From Przewalskia tangutica (Eukaryota; Streptophyta; Magnoliopsida; Solanales; Solanaceae), in the NCBI GenBank assembly GCA_029844215.1, contig CM056724.1:34944446-35008445 (forward strand): 64,000 nt of DNA, in the 5' to 3' direction. Under the pieces are notes generated by a model, which worked only from the letters and a program-made list of their open reading frames with translations, had not been told where the DNA came from and did not search any database. A program made the position numbers and the translations under genes. Below, piece by piece: positions 10,609-22,118 of the stretch; within the stretch, counting starts at the first letter, position 1; every line of letters begins with the position of its first letter.

Positions 10609-12626
10609 TGTTACACCCTGAATTCCCGGGATATGTTTATAAGAACGTACGTAAGAACTCAAAGATGTTAAGGTTTGAGACGAGTAAAATTTATCGGAAT
10701 TATGGAATTGTCGGAAAACGAAATATTGCGACGAACGGGAGGGCGACACGTGTCACCCCCCCTTAATGGTCTTGGACGAAAATGACATGGAGGAAATGGT
10801 CTTTTGACCACAAATTAAAAGATCAAGTCTTGCAAAGACATTTTAGCATGACATTGTTGACTAGGTCAATGCCACTTGGCGATCCATGTGAAAAACATCC
10901 AAACCACCCATTTGTTCTAATCTTGACCCTCATTTATTTATATAAGCTCCTAGTGCAAGACAAGGCTTAACACTTAGCATTTTTCAAGAAAAATTGATGA
11001 AAAAGCGTTGGGAAGCTCTCGCCATAGGCTAGGGTTTGAAGAAATTTTTTCAATTGTTGTCCAATAATTCCCACTTTAAACCAAGGTACCTAAGGGTATT
11101 GTAAGTGTTTCTCAATAGAAAGATCCGGAAATGTGGTGTTTTCGTATTAGTCAAGGCGAAAACCTAAAGGGTTATTCAACTTTGAAGTTGAAACTTGAAG
11201 ATGAGTTTTCATAAGCTTCAAGGGTGGCTTGGAGTGGATTGGAATGTCGAAAGGAGGAGCTAAAGGTGCTAGGGATCGACTTGTACTCTTGGATCATATT
11301 TTGGGCTAATTGAGGTATAATCTTCGTTTTACTTTTGTAATTGAAGATTTCATGTTGTTATAAGTTAGAAATGATCATGTGATATGTGTTATGAAGTTTG
11401 ATAAGTGTTATGGAATTTAGGAGCCCAAAACCGAAATGGCATGATTAGCCTTTTGAAATTGAAATGCAATTTTGGTCGTTAATTAGAATCGTCGCATGTT
11501 TACCTACTTGAGGATTGTAGTAGTTGTAATCGATTGCGGCTTGATATCATATTATGCTACCAATTTGGATCGAAATGGAATTGAATAAGAATTGGTATTG
11601 TTATAAACATTGTGGCCGAATTTGGAGTAGTAGTTGTATTAGTTGTTATTCATTTGTATTGGACTACCTTATAAATTGTGGTGAGCCAATTGAGGCTGTT
11701 TGGTTATTGTATTCGGCCTTGAAAAAGGTGGCAAAGTTAGTAGAAACAAAGGAGGTGCTGTCCGATTTTCCGTAGAAATTAGCGACTTAGCACTTAGAAT
11801 ACTCTACGTTTGAAGTAAGAGGATTAATGGACGTATTGTGACCATTATAGGTTGAAGTACGTTGGAGCATTTTGCTACTTGTCGATAAGCGTCGCGAGGT
11901 ATGTGAACCTCTTCCTTCTTTAGACATGGTTCTATGTATGGAATATACATGTGGTATTATTTCATGATTCCTTCTACTCTTAGAAGTTAAGAAGTATGTA
12001 TGTTGATTTACTCTACGTAAGGGTTATGTCTAAGTTATCCTAAGTTAAAAGTATGTTAAATTGTCCTAAGTCCTTACCAAGTCTTATGGGAGATGTTGGT
12101 AAGAATGGTTAGGAAATTATGAGATTTGATTTAAAGGCTATGTGTCTTGATTTATTTAAAGTAAGTAAGTGGATTTTACGTTCAAGAATGACTTGAATTT
12201 ATATGCGAAAAGGGATTGATTTTAAAAGTGAAAGTTATATGGTTTTAAGAGAATAAGTTACTTGGTTTTGGAAGTGTATGGAACTTTATATTTTTTTTGT
12301 ATAATATAAGTAAGTGGACTTTAAAGAATGTATGATATAAGGTTTTAAGACTATGAACTTTGGTTGTCTTCTAAGGATTATGAAACTTTATTTTTCAAGT
12401 TGTGGACTTGATTTCTAAAGAGTATGTGACTTGAGTTTTAAAAAGAAGAAGTTTATGATTATTTTAAATGCGTATATGCGTAGTATTTTAGTCTAGTTTC
12501 CCCTAATGTTGTAAGAATAAAAGTGCCTTAAGTTCTCTAAAATGAAAGGTTGTTATAATAGCTTTATGGGAAGTTGTTATAACGACTTAAGAAGTGGTAA
12601 CAATACGTTTTAAAATGTTATGTAAG

Positions 12627-12810
12627 GAAAATACACCGAGCCTACAAATAGGCCGGATTACGTTATGAAATACACCGAGCCTACAAATAGGCCGGATTAC
12701 GTTATGAAATACACCGAGCCTACAAATAGGCCGGATTACGTTATGAAATACACCGAGCCTACAAATAGGCCGGATTACGTTATGAGATACACCGAGCCTA
12801 CATATAGTAG
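12627..12810 (+). repeat. 39-bp tandem array in A 3' LTR
   Basis: Units read CACCGAGCCTACAAATAGGC then CGGATTACGTTATG. They are more uniform than the copy in the 5' LTR. Each carries the GCCTA-CAAA-TAGGC hairpin. Confidence 0.88.
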
Positions 12811-12889
12811 GATTCATATATTACCCAGAGCCTACATAGGCGGGTTACGTCCTGATGCAAGGAGCTCCACAGGAGGGCCGGATTATGCT

Positions 12890-12894
12890 ACATG
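12890..12894 (+). repeat. Target site duplication of F, left copy (ACATG)
   Basis: ACATG precedes the TG of F and is repeated directly after its terminal CA at 16618-16622. Confidence 0.94.
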
Positions 12895-15800
12895 TGTTAC
12901 ACCCCGTAAGTCCAGGACTTGTATAAGAGAATGTACATAAGGAAACAAGACTTGGAAATTGTTACGAAAGGAAGAATTGTTTTTCCGACGGAAAATGTTC
13001 CGAACGTCGGAAAGGAAAAATGTTCGTTGTTGAGAATTGGATTCTCAAAATACATTATTTGAAGAGTATGGACCCTATTAATATTATGGAAATTTATTTT
13101 TACAGTTTGGTCGCGTGGGGCCCACCCAGGAATTTTCTGAGTGTGGGGCCACGAGGGTTACTGAAATTTTATGGACGAATGAGAGGCGACATGTGGCACC
13201 CCACATGGCTTGGTCGATATTTATGCACGGGTATAATGGTCATTGACCATCTTGGAAGATAAGTCTTGCTAGCTTGAGTTTGTTGACAAGTCCACTGCCA
13301 CATAAGCTTGATCCTTGTGAAACTCATCCTAGCCTCACATTTGTTGAAGTCACGACCCTCAGTGTTATAAGTATACAACTAGTAGCAAGACTTGGCATTT
13401 TAACACTTAGAAAATTTTGCACATTGTGTTCTTCACTAGAGACCTCTCGGGTTTGCGAAAGAAAGGAGAAAAATTTGTAGTTTTGATCCATTAGCCACAA
13501 GATTTAAACCCAAGGTTCCTAAGGGTATTGTAAGGTTATCTCAATAGAAAGATTTCGAAAAACGCATTTTCACGTTAGTCGCAAGCGGAAACTAAAGGAG
13601 TTCCTCAACTTTGAAGTTGGAACTTGAAGATGGGTTCTTCATAGGCCTCTGAGTGCTTGGGCGGATTGGAACCTAAGGAAAGGAGCTAAGAATTGCTAAA
13701 GCGCGACTTTGAATCTTGGAATTATAAGGGCTTATAAAGGTATAAATTTTGTCGTTTTAGTAGTTAAGACTTACTTATTGTTGTAGCTATGGATTTTAGC
13801 ATGTGTTATATAGTATGAAGTTTGATATGTCTTTTGGCTATTGGAACCCTAATCCAAAAACTAGCATGTTTAGCTTAAGATTCCAATTCAAGTTGTTTAT
13901 TCGTTTGAGATTGTCGCATGTTGTTTAAGAAGGAAATTGTAGTTGTTGAAGTAGTTTATAACTATATAACATGTTAGACCTTAGAACTTGGAATTGGAAA
14001 AGGATTGGAAAGGACTTAGTGTTGCTATGTAAGTTGGTCGAGAATTGGCTAGTGTGCCTTAGGCTATTTTCGTATGAATTGTGGGGCGGAATTTTACACG
14101 TATAGTAAGGCGTGTAATCCCCTGTTTGATTGTTGTTTGGAGCCTTAAATGTGGCGTGTTGGTTATTGTATTCGACCTTGAAAAGGTGGCAAAGTGAGTA
14201 GAAACAAAGGAAGTCTTTGCCCGATTTTCCGTAGAATTAGAGACCAAATACTTAGTATTATTCTCGTAGAGACTAGAAGTTGATAGTCTTGTTGTGACCA
14301 TTATAGGTTGACACTTCTACGTCGCGTATTCGGCTTAGCTTGTGGAATTAGCCAAAAGGTATGTGAACTATCTCCTCTTACAGCATGATTCCTTAAGATA
14401 AAGAAAGTATGTTCTACTCCTAAATGATCCATTCCTTGGTTGTATTTGGATTGCCTAAAGTAGAATTTGTTCTATGTGCTTCCTGATTGTACTTTGATGT
14501 TTAAATTGTAAGTTGTATAATCCATTTCCTTAGTGAAGTTTGGATTCTTAAAAGTGAAAGTATCTTACTTAAAGTACATAGAGTCTTAAAGGAAGTGGTT
14601 TCTAAACCTTTTGGCTAGTGCCTTAGTTCCAAAACCTAAAGGTCATTAAAATGACTTTAGAAGTCGAGGGAGTGATTTACTTAATTGTTTTAAAAGAGGA
14701 GAAATGACATGTTTTAAGAGAAGAAACTTGTTTTCTACATATTAAGAGACTTGAAGTGTTTTGAAAGTTAAGGGACTTAAAGAGTTTTAAAGTATGTGAT
14801 ACTTATTCCGTTTTAAACGTATAAGTCCCTCGGATAGGAAATTGTATTTGGCTAAGGTATAAAGTGAATATAACGACTTTATGGGAAGTTGGTTATATTT
14901 GCTTTATGGAAAGATAAATGACTCGATTTTAATGAAAAGGCAACTTGATTTTAAGGCATCAATTGCCTAAGGTTTAGTAATAAAATAAGTTACTTGGTTT
15001 CTAAAGGTTAAGAGACTAAGTGTATTTTTTTAAAAGTTAAGAAAATCGATTTGAAAGTATTTAATACTTGGATTTTAATAAGTATAAGTCTCTTGGTTAT
15101 AAAAGGAATGGATATGTCTAAAACCATAAAGGGTTATAACGGCTTTATGGGAAGTCGGTTATAACGGCTTTATGGAAAGTTTAAAAAGTTGTCTATTTTG
15201 ATTAATCGGCATAAGTTGCCTAGATTGTAAAAGAAAATTTGAGTTACTTGATTTCAAGTGTTGAAATAAGCTTTCAAAAAAAATGTAGTAACTTACTTTG
15301 AAAAATAGACACGCCTTGATACTACGGGTGTTAGTATCTTGGGATTTTTCACAAAAAGGAGTCTCTTGAAAAGATTAGTACTTTGGCTTGATAAATTGAG
15401 TATTTGTCTAAGTGTGCCTTGATAAGTACTTTGGCTTGATTAATTGGGAATTGCCTATGTGTGCCGGTGATAGCCTTTGAGTGCAAGTACTATGTTTTAT
15501 TACGTTGTCGCGACTCTCGGTTGGAGAATCGGTCTGCAGTTGTAAGTTCTTGGGACGTCTAAGCGGTGATGTGGGATTCCACGGGTATCTTAGTTATTGG
15601 TAGTACTTGGGTTAAATTCCGATTCTTTTATAAAAGACATGGTAGTGCTTATGTCTTGTTTGTGATCGGTCGAGATAGGGTAGAGTATATGTGAGGTAAA
15701 CCCCAAGATGCTATACCACTGTTTTACCACCTTCTCCAGTAGAGTATATGTGAGGGTAAACCCAGACGCTATACCACTGTTTACCACCTTCTCGGTGTAG

Positions 15801-16617
15801 TATATGTGAGGGTAAACCCAAGATCTATACCACTGTTTACCACCTTCTCGAGGGTAGAGTATATGTGAGGTAAACCCCAAGATGCTATACCACCTTTACC
15901 ACCTTCTCGGTAAGAGTATAAGTGAGGGTAAACCCCAAGATGCTATACCAGGTGGGACTTGGTGTTCATGTATGCCTATTGGTGTTGTACTATATCATGG
16001 ATCGCGGTGAGGAAAGATTCCACGGGCATGATTGATGTTATGGGCGTGAGACCCGTGGTTATATTTGAGTAATGACTCAGGGCTGCGTCCACGACTTGAT
16101 GTATCGCTTATGTATTATATGTCAGTAGGTTGGCTATCATACATGTCTCTGCTTTGTTTAGACTGTTATGATTTTATTCTACTTTACATTCTCACATACT
16201 TGGTACATTTTTCTTGACCTCCTTCGGGCTGCGTTCAATCTGCGAGTTTAGGCATTGTTCGGTGATCGGCGGCGTAGGATCTGCTCGGGGTTTTGGATAG
16301 CTCCTGCATTGAGTTTATCTTTTGGTATATATCCTTCAAAGATGTGCTTTATGCAGTTTTGGTGCAGCGGGGCCTTGTCGTCATAGTTGATTTAACTCTT
16401 AGAGGTCTGTATTCATATGTGGGATTGGACTCATGCACAGTGTAGTATCTGTTGTTTATGTATATATGGCAGCCTTGTCGGCCTTGCCCTTGCACGTACC
16501 TTTATTTTAAAGAAAAAAAAATGAGCTGTTACTAATTTCCGCAATGTACTTAGTTGTTAAGGAAGAAGGGTGCCCAGGTAGGGCACCAGTCATGGGCCCG
16601 GGGTTCGGGGTGTGACA
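12895..16617 (+). mobile_element. Element F: solo LTR of the B/C/E family
   Basis: A single 3.7-kb LTR from TGTTACACCCCGTAAGTCC to CGGGGTGTGACA, flanked by ACATG duplications. There is no internal region, primer site or polypurine tract, so it is a solo LTR left by recombination between two LTRs. It has two 48-bp monomers (15379-15465) and a GAGTATATGTGAGG...AAACCC array (about 15680-15960). It resembles E at both ends and C in its middle array. It is the youngest layer of the G-E-A-F stack. Confidence 0.92.
15680..15960. repeat. About 60-bp tandem array in F (GGG-TAAA-CCC units)
   Basis: Four to five units built on AGAGTATATGTGAGGGTAAA followed by CCCCAAGATGCTATACCAC and CTTACCACCTTCTC. GGGTAAACCC can form a short stem. 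The same array occurs in D (about 48715-48930) and C (about 54527-54820 and 59615-59885). The antisense frame at 15590-15880 is only a translation of it. Confidence 0.85.
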
Positions 16618-16622
16618 ACATG

Positions 16623-17371
16623 ATTCCACCATACACCGAGCTCCACAGGCGGGCCGGATTATGCTACATGATTCCACAGTACACCGAGCTCCACAGGAGG
16701 GCTGGATTATGCTACATGATTCCACGATGCACGAGCCCAGCGGCGGGCGGATTATGTCACATGATTAAATCGATGCACCGTGTCCATAAATGGGCGGATT
16801 ATGTTATGTAAGATAAGTAAGTTATGTGGAAAAACTTGATTAACCTCTTAAGTATGTATGTAAGAATATGATGTTAAATCTTATGGAAAGAATGAATGGA
16901 GCAGTTAATATCGAGTGATTTGGGAGTTAAAAATGGCATTCTTTTATGCGATTATGATTTGATTCTTGCGTTATTTACATTCCATATTCGGTACATGTTA
17001 TCGACCCCGCCGAGGCCGCGTTCATGTCCGCAGTTTAGGTACAGTGTGGATCCGCGAGCTTAGGATCTGGTTGACGTTTTAGATGGCTCGATGTTCGGAG
17101 TTGTCAGCTATGTATGTTCGGGGTATGGCGGGGCCTGTCCACCAGATTGTAATTCTTAGAGGTGCAGTAGTCACATATTGTGGGTCTGTTTGTAAAGAAA
17201 GGAGGCAACCGTTTATGTATGTCGTCGGGAAGGTAGCCATCGGTGACTGTTGTTTTACTTCCGTTGTTTTATTTATAAGTTTCATGTATGTTCCGCTGAT
17301 TATCTCTGATGTTTACCTGTAAGGGTGCCCAGGTAGGGCACCAGTCGCGGTCCCGGGGTCGGGTCGTGACA
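16623..17371 (+). repeat. Element A 3' LTR, second part
   Basis: Continues the A LTR after F: the rest of the second array, then the R/U5 region and the end ...GGGTCGTGACA at 17371. TCGCG at 17372-17376 closes the target duplication of A. Confidence 0.92.
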
Positions 17372-17376
17372 TCGCG

Positions 17377-18207
17377 CCTTAGCAATTCTTAGCTCCTTTC
17401 CTTAGGTTCCAATCCGCTCCAAGCACTCCTTAGAGGCCTATGAAGAACCCATCTTCAAGTTCCAACTTCAAAGTTGAAGAACTCCCTTAGTTTCCGCCTT
17501 GCGACTAACGTAAAAATGCGTTTTTTCCGAAATCTTTCTATTGAGATAACCTTACAATACCCTTGGGGACATTGGGTTAAAGTCTTGTGGCTAATGGATC
17601 AAAATCACAAAATTTTTGTGTGGGAGAGGGCACTAACCCGAGAGCTTTTATTGTAGAACAACAATGTTTCTAATTTTTCTAAGTGTAAAATAGCTAGTCT
17701 TGCACTAGTAGCAACCTTATAAAACACAATGGAGGGTTTAGATGTCCACAAATGTGAGGTTAGGATGGGTTTCACTTGGATCAAGCCTAGGTGGACAAGT
17801 TGACTTGTCAACAATATCAAGCTTTGGAAGACTTATCTTCTACCATGGTCAAAGACCATTTTGCCCTTACACAATTTCGACCAAGCCATGTGGAAGGAGT
17901 GCCACGTGTCTCCTTCTCATTCTTCCATAAAATTCCGTAACCCTCGTGGGCCCCAAAAAATGTAAAATTCCTCGGGTGCGCCCCACGTGACCAAATCCGT
18001 AAAAATAAATTTCCATAGTGTTAATAAGTTCCATACTTTGCAAATATTGTCTTTTGAGAATCCAATTCTCAACAACGAGCATTTTTCCTTTCCGTCGTCC
18101 GGAAGATTTTCCGTCGGAAAAACAATTCTTCCTTTCGAACTAATTCCCAAGTCTTGTTTCCTTACGTACATTCTCTTATACATGTTCTGGACTTACGGGG
18201 TGTAACA
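17377..18207 (-). repeat. Element E 5' LTR, U3 half (after the A insertion)
   Basis: Resumes the E LTR and matches window positions 426-1258. On the minus strand it begins at 18207 with TGTTACACCCCGTAAGTCC. It carries two GGGCCCAC-type motifs, CACGTG sites, and TTTTATAAGG (17715-17724, minus) followed by CTAGTGCAAGAC. This half holds the promoter of E. Confidence 0.9.
17715..17724 (-). promoter_or_regulatory. TATA box of the E 5' LTR
   Basis: TTTTATAAGG on the minus strand, followed by CTAGTGCAAGAC. The same arrangement is seen in the other LTRs of the family. Confidence 0.5.
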
Positions 18208-18959
18208 AAAACTAGTTCTCTCACTCACGGGTAGGTCAAAGAAGTTTTTAATCAATAAGGTTCACTCTCATGTGAAGGCCTAAGATCATTTCCTCAACTA
18301 AGTAACTCTAATTTCACGGTGACAAACCAACAAGACAAGTTCTAGATGACACAAGCAAACACAAGATAGCAATGAAGTTCTCACCACTCTATGCACACAA
18401 ACTACAAGAATCACTACATTTTATACTCTCTATCGAACACAAGGCTATCATCTCATGAGATTCAAACACAAGTAGATATAGAGTCATAAAATAAGGCATG
18501 CTTTCATATAACAATCATTTGAAGTATCTTGCTACTCTTGTTTTCAAAATTTAATTTTTCGAGGGGTTCATCAAAATCAAAAAGAGATACACATGCTAGA
18601 AACTATTTACAAGTACCGATAAAGATAAATATTCTATCACTAGGCCATGGTTATTGAATATGAACCCTTGGAAAAGAACCAGGCAAAGAAAAATCATGGG
18701 AAACAAAAACACAATATAAAAAATAATAAAATATGAAGTATAACAAAATACAAAACGTAATAAAATACTAACATAACAAAGTAGGAACATAACAAAGTGT
18801 CATTTCCCCCAAAAATATACAAAGTACCCCACCCCCAACTTTAACAGCATGCGTTGTCCTCAATTTATAAAATAATATAAAGATGAAGAACAAAAAGTAT
18901 GAGGGTCTCCTTTAGGCGCACTAAGTGCCCTCTTGAGTTTGGCTCACAAGTGTGACCTC
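18208..18959 (-). mobile_element. G 3' non-coding region with G-rich tract
   Basis: AT-rich, with no frame of interest. On the minus strand GAGGACAACGCATGC (18847-18861) precedes GTTGGGGGTGGGG (18827-18839). Athila-like elements commonly carry a GAGGACAA...GGGGGTGGG phrase near their 3' end, so this is a possible polypurine tract. The sequence to its left (18208-18826) does not match the presumed 5' LTR start, so the 3' LTR is not confirmed. Confidence 0.5.
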
Positions 18960-20045
18960 TGCTGGGGCTTCAATGCCCTATGACTGTGGAGTGGGAACAT
19001 GTATCTCTACATCACCCATCACATGCTCACTCTGTGGTGGTGGTGGTGGTGTGGTCTTAGTGGTTGGTGGAGTGGTGTCCACAACTGGTAGAGGAGTAGG
19101 ACCTCCAGTATCAACATCTGTATATGGCTCCTGGGGCACTCCACTCAAACTGATCATAAAGGTCTCCTCCTGAGACTGTGTCACCACCACAACAACAACT
19201 ACCTACTTTTTAAATAGCAGGTCCTCATCATCATCAACTCTCATAACTGTGTTGGGTCTTTTCAAGGTGTTCTTGTAGACCACTGTTCCCGTAAAAATCC
19301 AATCCGGGGTCACATTAGTCACAATCACAGATGCCCACATACGCTCATCATCTATCTGGCCCAAAATCTTTATAGCATACTCATTATGGTCACATGAGAG
19401 GTTTGGATAAAGTGACTTACTAATTGATATGCTTCCACATTGCACCTAGACTCAACGAACCTCTACCTCATCTAGTAATGCTTTTGGTTGCCCCTTTGTT
19501 TTCTTGGGCACGAATGTGGAATAATAAGCATAAAACTCATAGACCAATTCTTCATTGTATTGAGGTAATTTGAGGAAGCACTACCACCCATGAAAAATTA
19601 TTAGATTCCAGACTCTTGAAAACTGGTTCCGCAACCCATTCGTAGAAATCCACTTCTCCTCAATGAAGGTTTGGTCTTTGCTTTTCTAGTATTACTCTTT
19701 TGCACCCTTAACACAAAACCTTTTGACCTCTTGAGCCCTCTTTTGTCTCAACCCAACTGCCTGGGCCTTTTAAGCCACAACATCATCCTATTCATACTGT
19801 GAGGATGAATATGTTGTGAGGTTGGAGGTTTGTGACTCTTCATCACTAGATACAACTGTGTTGGGGCACCTTCTTTTATTGCTCAGCCCGATAATTTCTT
19901 TGTGAGTGTAGATCTTAAGCTTTCCCTGACTTTGGGGTATCACCCGGGACGCAATAGGCCTCAAAGATCTTGACGGGGGTGCCAACTCGTTGATGGTGAT
20001 ACCCTTTTGTGCTTGTATTTTATTGGGATCCATTTCTACAAACAA
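18960..20045 (-). pseudogene. 3' ORF of G resembling a plant transposon protein (env position)
   Basis: Downstream of pol on the minus strand. The first coherent part (19788-20045) probably starts at ATG 20033 (MDPNKIQAQKG). After stops it continues through segments such as EELVYEFYAYYSTFVPKK and SDHNEYA-like text to a piece ending near 19203 (ILGQIDDERMWASVIVTNV). The pattern of a short YAN/YAY segment and a 'VRG'-type region recalls the 'putative plant transposon protein' domain found in Athila-type elements. No membrane segment is evident, so an envelope role is not supported. The assignment is from memory of the family and is moderate at best. Confidence 0.45.
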
Positions 20046-20952
20046 GAGACATAATGAGTTGGACTATAGTATGAAAAATAAATTAAAATATTTTGTATTT
20101 TCTTAAAGTAATTGCAAGAATAAATACGCAAAACAAACAAGAAGTTATACTACTAAGCGAAAAAGAAAGAATAAAAACATAGGAATTAGAAAAAGATTCA
20201 GTGATCTCAGACCTGGTGTATGGGTCACAGTCCAGGTTTGCGACATTGCAAACCTAAACTGCAGTCCGTAGACTACGATCACACTTTTACCCAGAAACTT
20301 TGAATTCACTGGGCAATTATGTAGCCAACTTTACGGTCCGCAGAACCACTACAGCTCACAAAAGGCATGCATTTTAATCATCTTGGATCACTGGACATGT
20401 GTTTGCAGACTGAGATGCCTTTATGTGGCCCGAAAAAGACGCCCAGTCGGCATATTTTGAGTCTTTTCAAGGATTCTACCTCAATTTTCAAAACTAGGTG
20501 TTGACACACCCATACAAGCATAGTATACACATTACCAACCTAAATCATGCTCACAATTTAAGCCCGTAGGTACTCAGACGTCATTACGACTTCATTTAAA
20601 TCAAATTCAACAAACATAGACATGTAGGAAATTTTTCAAAATTTCGCTCAATTGACATCCTTCCCACATAAATCAAGTACCAAAATTCAAAAGTAATGCA
20701 ATTGAACCCGAGCCCAACCCCTATGTGCAATCAATTTCACAAAGTTCCAACAATTACAAACTCACAATATTTGTGATTTCTAAATAATAGGGGAAAATAA
20801 GGCAACACAAGGCAATTACACAACTTAAGGGTCACATAGGTTACAAACACACATCATACAATGATCATTCAACCCCACAAGTAATTTTTCACAAGCAACA
20901 ACCCCCATTTACTTGTTTGTGTGAGAAAAACAAGAAAAGAAGAGAGACATAC
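20036..20952 (-). other. Candidate intron upstream of the G 3' ORF
   Basis: On the minus strand a donor CAACAG|GTATGTCTC (cut at 20953/20952) and an acceptor TTGTTTGTAG|AAATGGATCC (20036) bound 917 bases just before the ORF start. The interval is AT-rich. Both sites fit plant consensus. This is an inference from sequence only. Confidence 0.4.
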
Positions 20953-21640
20953 CTGTTGCGTGACTTAGAGATGACGAGAAAGATGATGTGAGGTGAGGTG
21001 GATCTCGTGCGAGGGAGTTTCGTGTGCAATGGAGTGTAATGAGTGTGAGGGAGAAAAAGGAATGTTTGAGTTTAATTTGAGTGTGAAATAGAGAATGAGA
21101 GAATTAGGGCTTTTTAGCTATTTATATACTTGAGCCATTCTGCGGTCGAGATCGGGTCACAGTTTTGGTCTACTGTCCACAAAACTAGACTGTGGCCCAC
21201 TTACCTTTGTTTTAGATGAGCTCACATGGTACCCATTTTGTAATCGCAGAATCGGTCGCAGAATCGGACTGCGATCTGTAAAAGGGTCTGTCTCACAAAA
21301 ATGTTTCTCAAAAACTCCTAGGTGCACTGTGTAATTTTGTGGACCAAAGTGTGATTCACAGTTCTAGAATGTGAGATGCTTTCCGGATCGCAGTTCCTCC
21401 TTTTTCGATCTCAGCTTTCCAATTCTATATGGATTTTTGCGGTCCAATATGCGGTCCGCAGAAGAGGCTGCAATGGTCTCTATAGTTATTTTGACTTGTT
21501 TTGCACATCTTTCCATATTTCCTCCCCATTTTTCATGTGTTTCCAGATCTTACACACTTAACAAACTATCAAAACATATAAATAAACAAAGAAAAATAAA
21601 TAAAATAAAGTAAAATAAATTGGGTTGCTTCCCATTAGCG
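20953..21640 (-). promoter_or_regulatory. LTR-like promoter region between pol and the 3' ORF of G
   Basis: On the minus strand TATATAAATA (21119-21128) is followed by a pyrimidine-rich leader. Upstream lies a cluster of CTGCGGACCGCAG-like half palindromes (for example around 21437-21465; a further one lies near 20325). A similar cluster before a TATA-like TTTATAAATA occurs in the presumed G 5' LTR (40590-40860). GGGAAGCAACCCA (about 21620-21635, minus) marks the end of the pol region. Confidence 0.45.
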
Positions 21641-21729
21641 TTTGATTTAACGTCACGGAACGACGGATGTTACCACAAATTCTTCAAGGTTCATGGAGAG
21701 TGATGATTGTGTTCACCATATGATCATCA

Positions 21730-22113
21730 AAACATCCCAAATAATGCTTGACTCTTTAACCGTTCATGTTAAAAAGGTGACTGACTTTTCTTTCCAACTC
21801 AATAGCACGATATGAAAAGACCTTTGTCACTTTAAAAGGCACCAGACCATCTCGACTTCAACTTTTTGGGGAACAACTTGAGTCTAGAATTGTAGAGTAG
21901 GAATAAGTCTCCGGATGAAAATTCCCGCTTCAAAATTCTCTTATCATGGAGGATCTTCTTTCTCTCATTGTAGAAAATGAAATTTTCATATTCTTGGAGA
22001 TGAAACTCATCCATCTTGTTGATTTGATCCACCCTTAACTTTGATGCATTCTCCCAGTCAATGTTTAGCTTCTTCAATGCCCATAGGGCCTTATATTGCA
22101 CCTCTACTAGGAG
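21730..22113 (-). pseudogene. pol: G integrase C-terminal part (left of B)
   Basis: Continues the integrase across the B insertion: the frame ...FGKACH ends at 31843 and resumes here with YKALWALKKLNIDW. Next comes the Athila-type tail RLKLFPKKLKSRWSG, then after a frame break KVTKVFSYRAIELE and RVKHYLG near 21740. The tail is thought to bind DNA and the intasome. Several indels and a stop make it non-functional. Confidence 0.85.
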
Positions 22114-22118
22114 ATGAC
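22114..22118 (+). repeat. Target site duplication of B, left copy (ATGAC)
   Basis: ATGAC before the TG of B is repeated at 31838-31842 after its CA. The integrase frame of G joins cleanly across this site. Confidence 0.95.

Larger units (their letters stand above)
10609..12894 (+). repeat. Element A 3' LTR, first part
   Basis: Nearly identical to 6367-8700. It starts TGTTACACCCTGAATTCCC and includes the 39-bp array at 12627-12810. It is broken at 12894 by solo LTR F inside the second array (target ACATG). The repetitive frames across 12587-12940 are translations of the array, not genes. Confidence 0.92.
6367..17371 (+). mobile_element. Element A: complete non-autonomous Tekay-like element (LARD type), carrying solo LTR F
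   Basis: A is complete: 5' LTR 6367-9397 (3031 bp), internal 9398-10608 (1211 bp), and 3' LTR 10609-12894 plus 16623-17371 (3035 bp once F is removed). It has TG...CA ends, a TCGCG target duplication, a primer site and a polypurine tract. No gag or pol domain is visible. Its leader and its last 100 internal bases match element D, so D is the likely enzyme donor. The two LTRs differ mostly by small indels, which suggests a young insertion. Confidence 0.93.
1..18207 (-). mobile_element. Element E: non-autonomous Tekay-like LTR retrotransposon, left end outside window, split by A
   Basis: E is a minus-strand gypsy element. Read left to right it shows part of its 3' LTR (1-1258), the polypurine tract (1259-1271), an internal region of 1.95 kb, the primer site (3196-3207) and the 5' LTR (3211-6366 plus 17377-18207). 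Element A separates the two 5' LTR pieces. The intact 5' LTR would be about 4 kb, twice the internal region. Only gag is encoded, so enzymes must come from another element. The right LTR tip is TGTAACA at 18201-18207. The flanking AAAAC would be the target duplication, but its partner lies outside the window. E sits inside the 3' part of the Athila-like element G. Confidence 0.88.

Noticed and set aside
12587..12940. Repetitive ORFs on both strands with RPICRLGVFHNVI-like or MKYTEPTNRPDYV-like units
   Set aside because: They are translations of the 39-bp tandem array of the A 3' LTR. The unit length is a multiple of three, so frames stay open without coding selection.
15590..15880. ORF with repeated GFTSHILYPREGG-like units, and the related ones at 59483-59881
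   Set aside because: Antisense translation of the TAAACCC array shared by F, C and D.
18827..18839. Definite polypurine tract and 3' LTR start of G
   Set aside because: The G-rich tract is suggestive, but the sequence to its left does not match the presumed 5' LTR start near 41026, so the border is left open.
18960..20045. Retroviral-type envelope gene in G
   Set aside because: The position fits an env-like ORF, but no signal peptide or membrane segment is visible; the text fits a plant transposon-type domain better.
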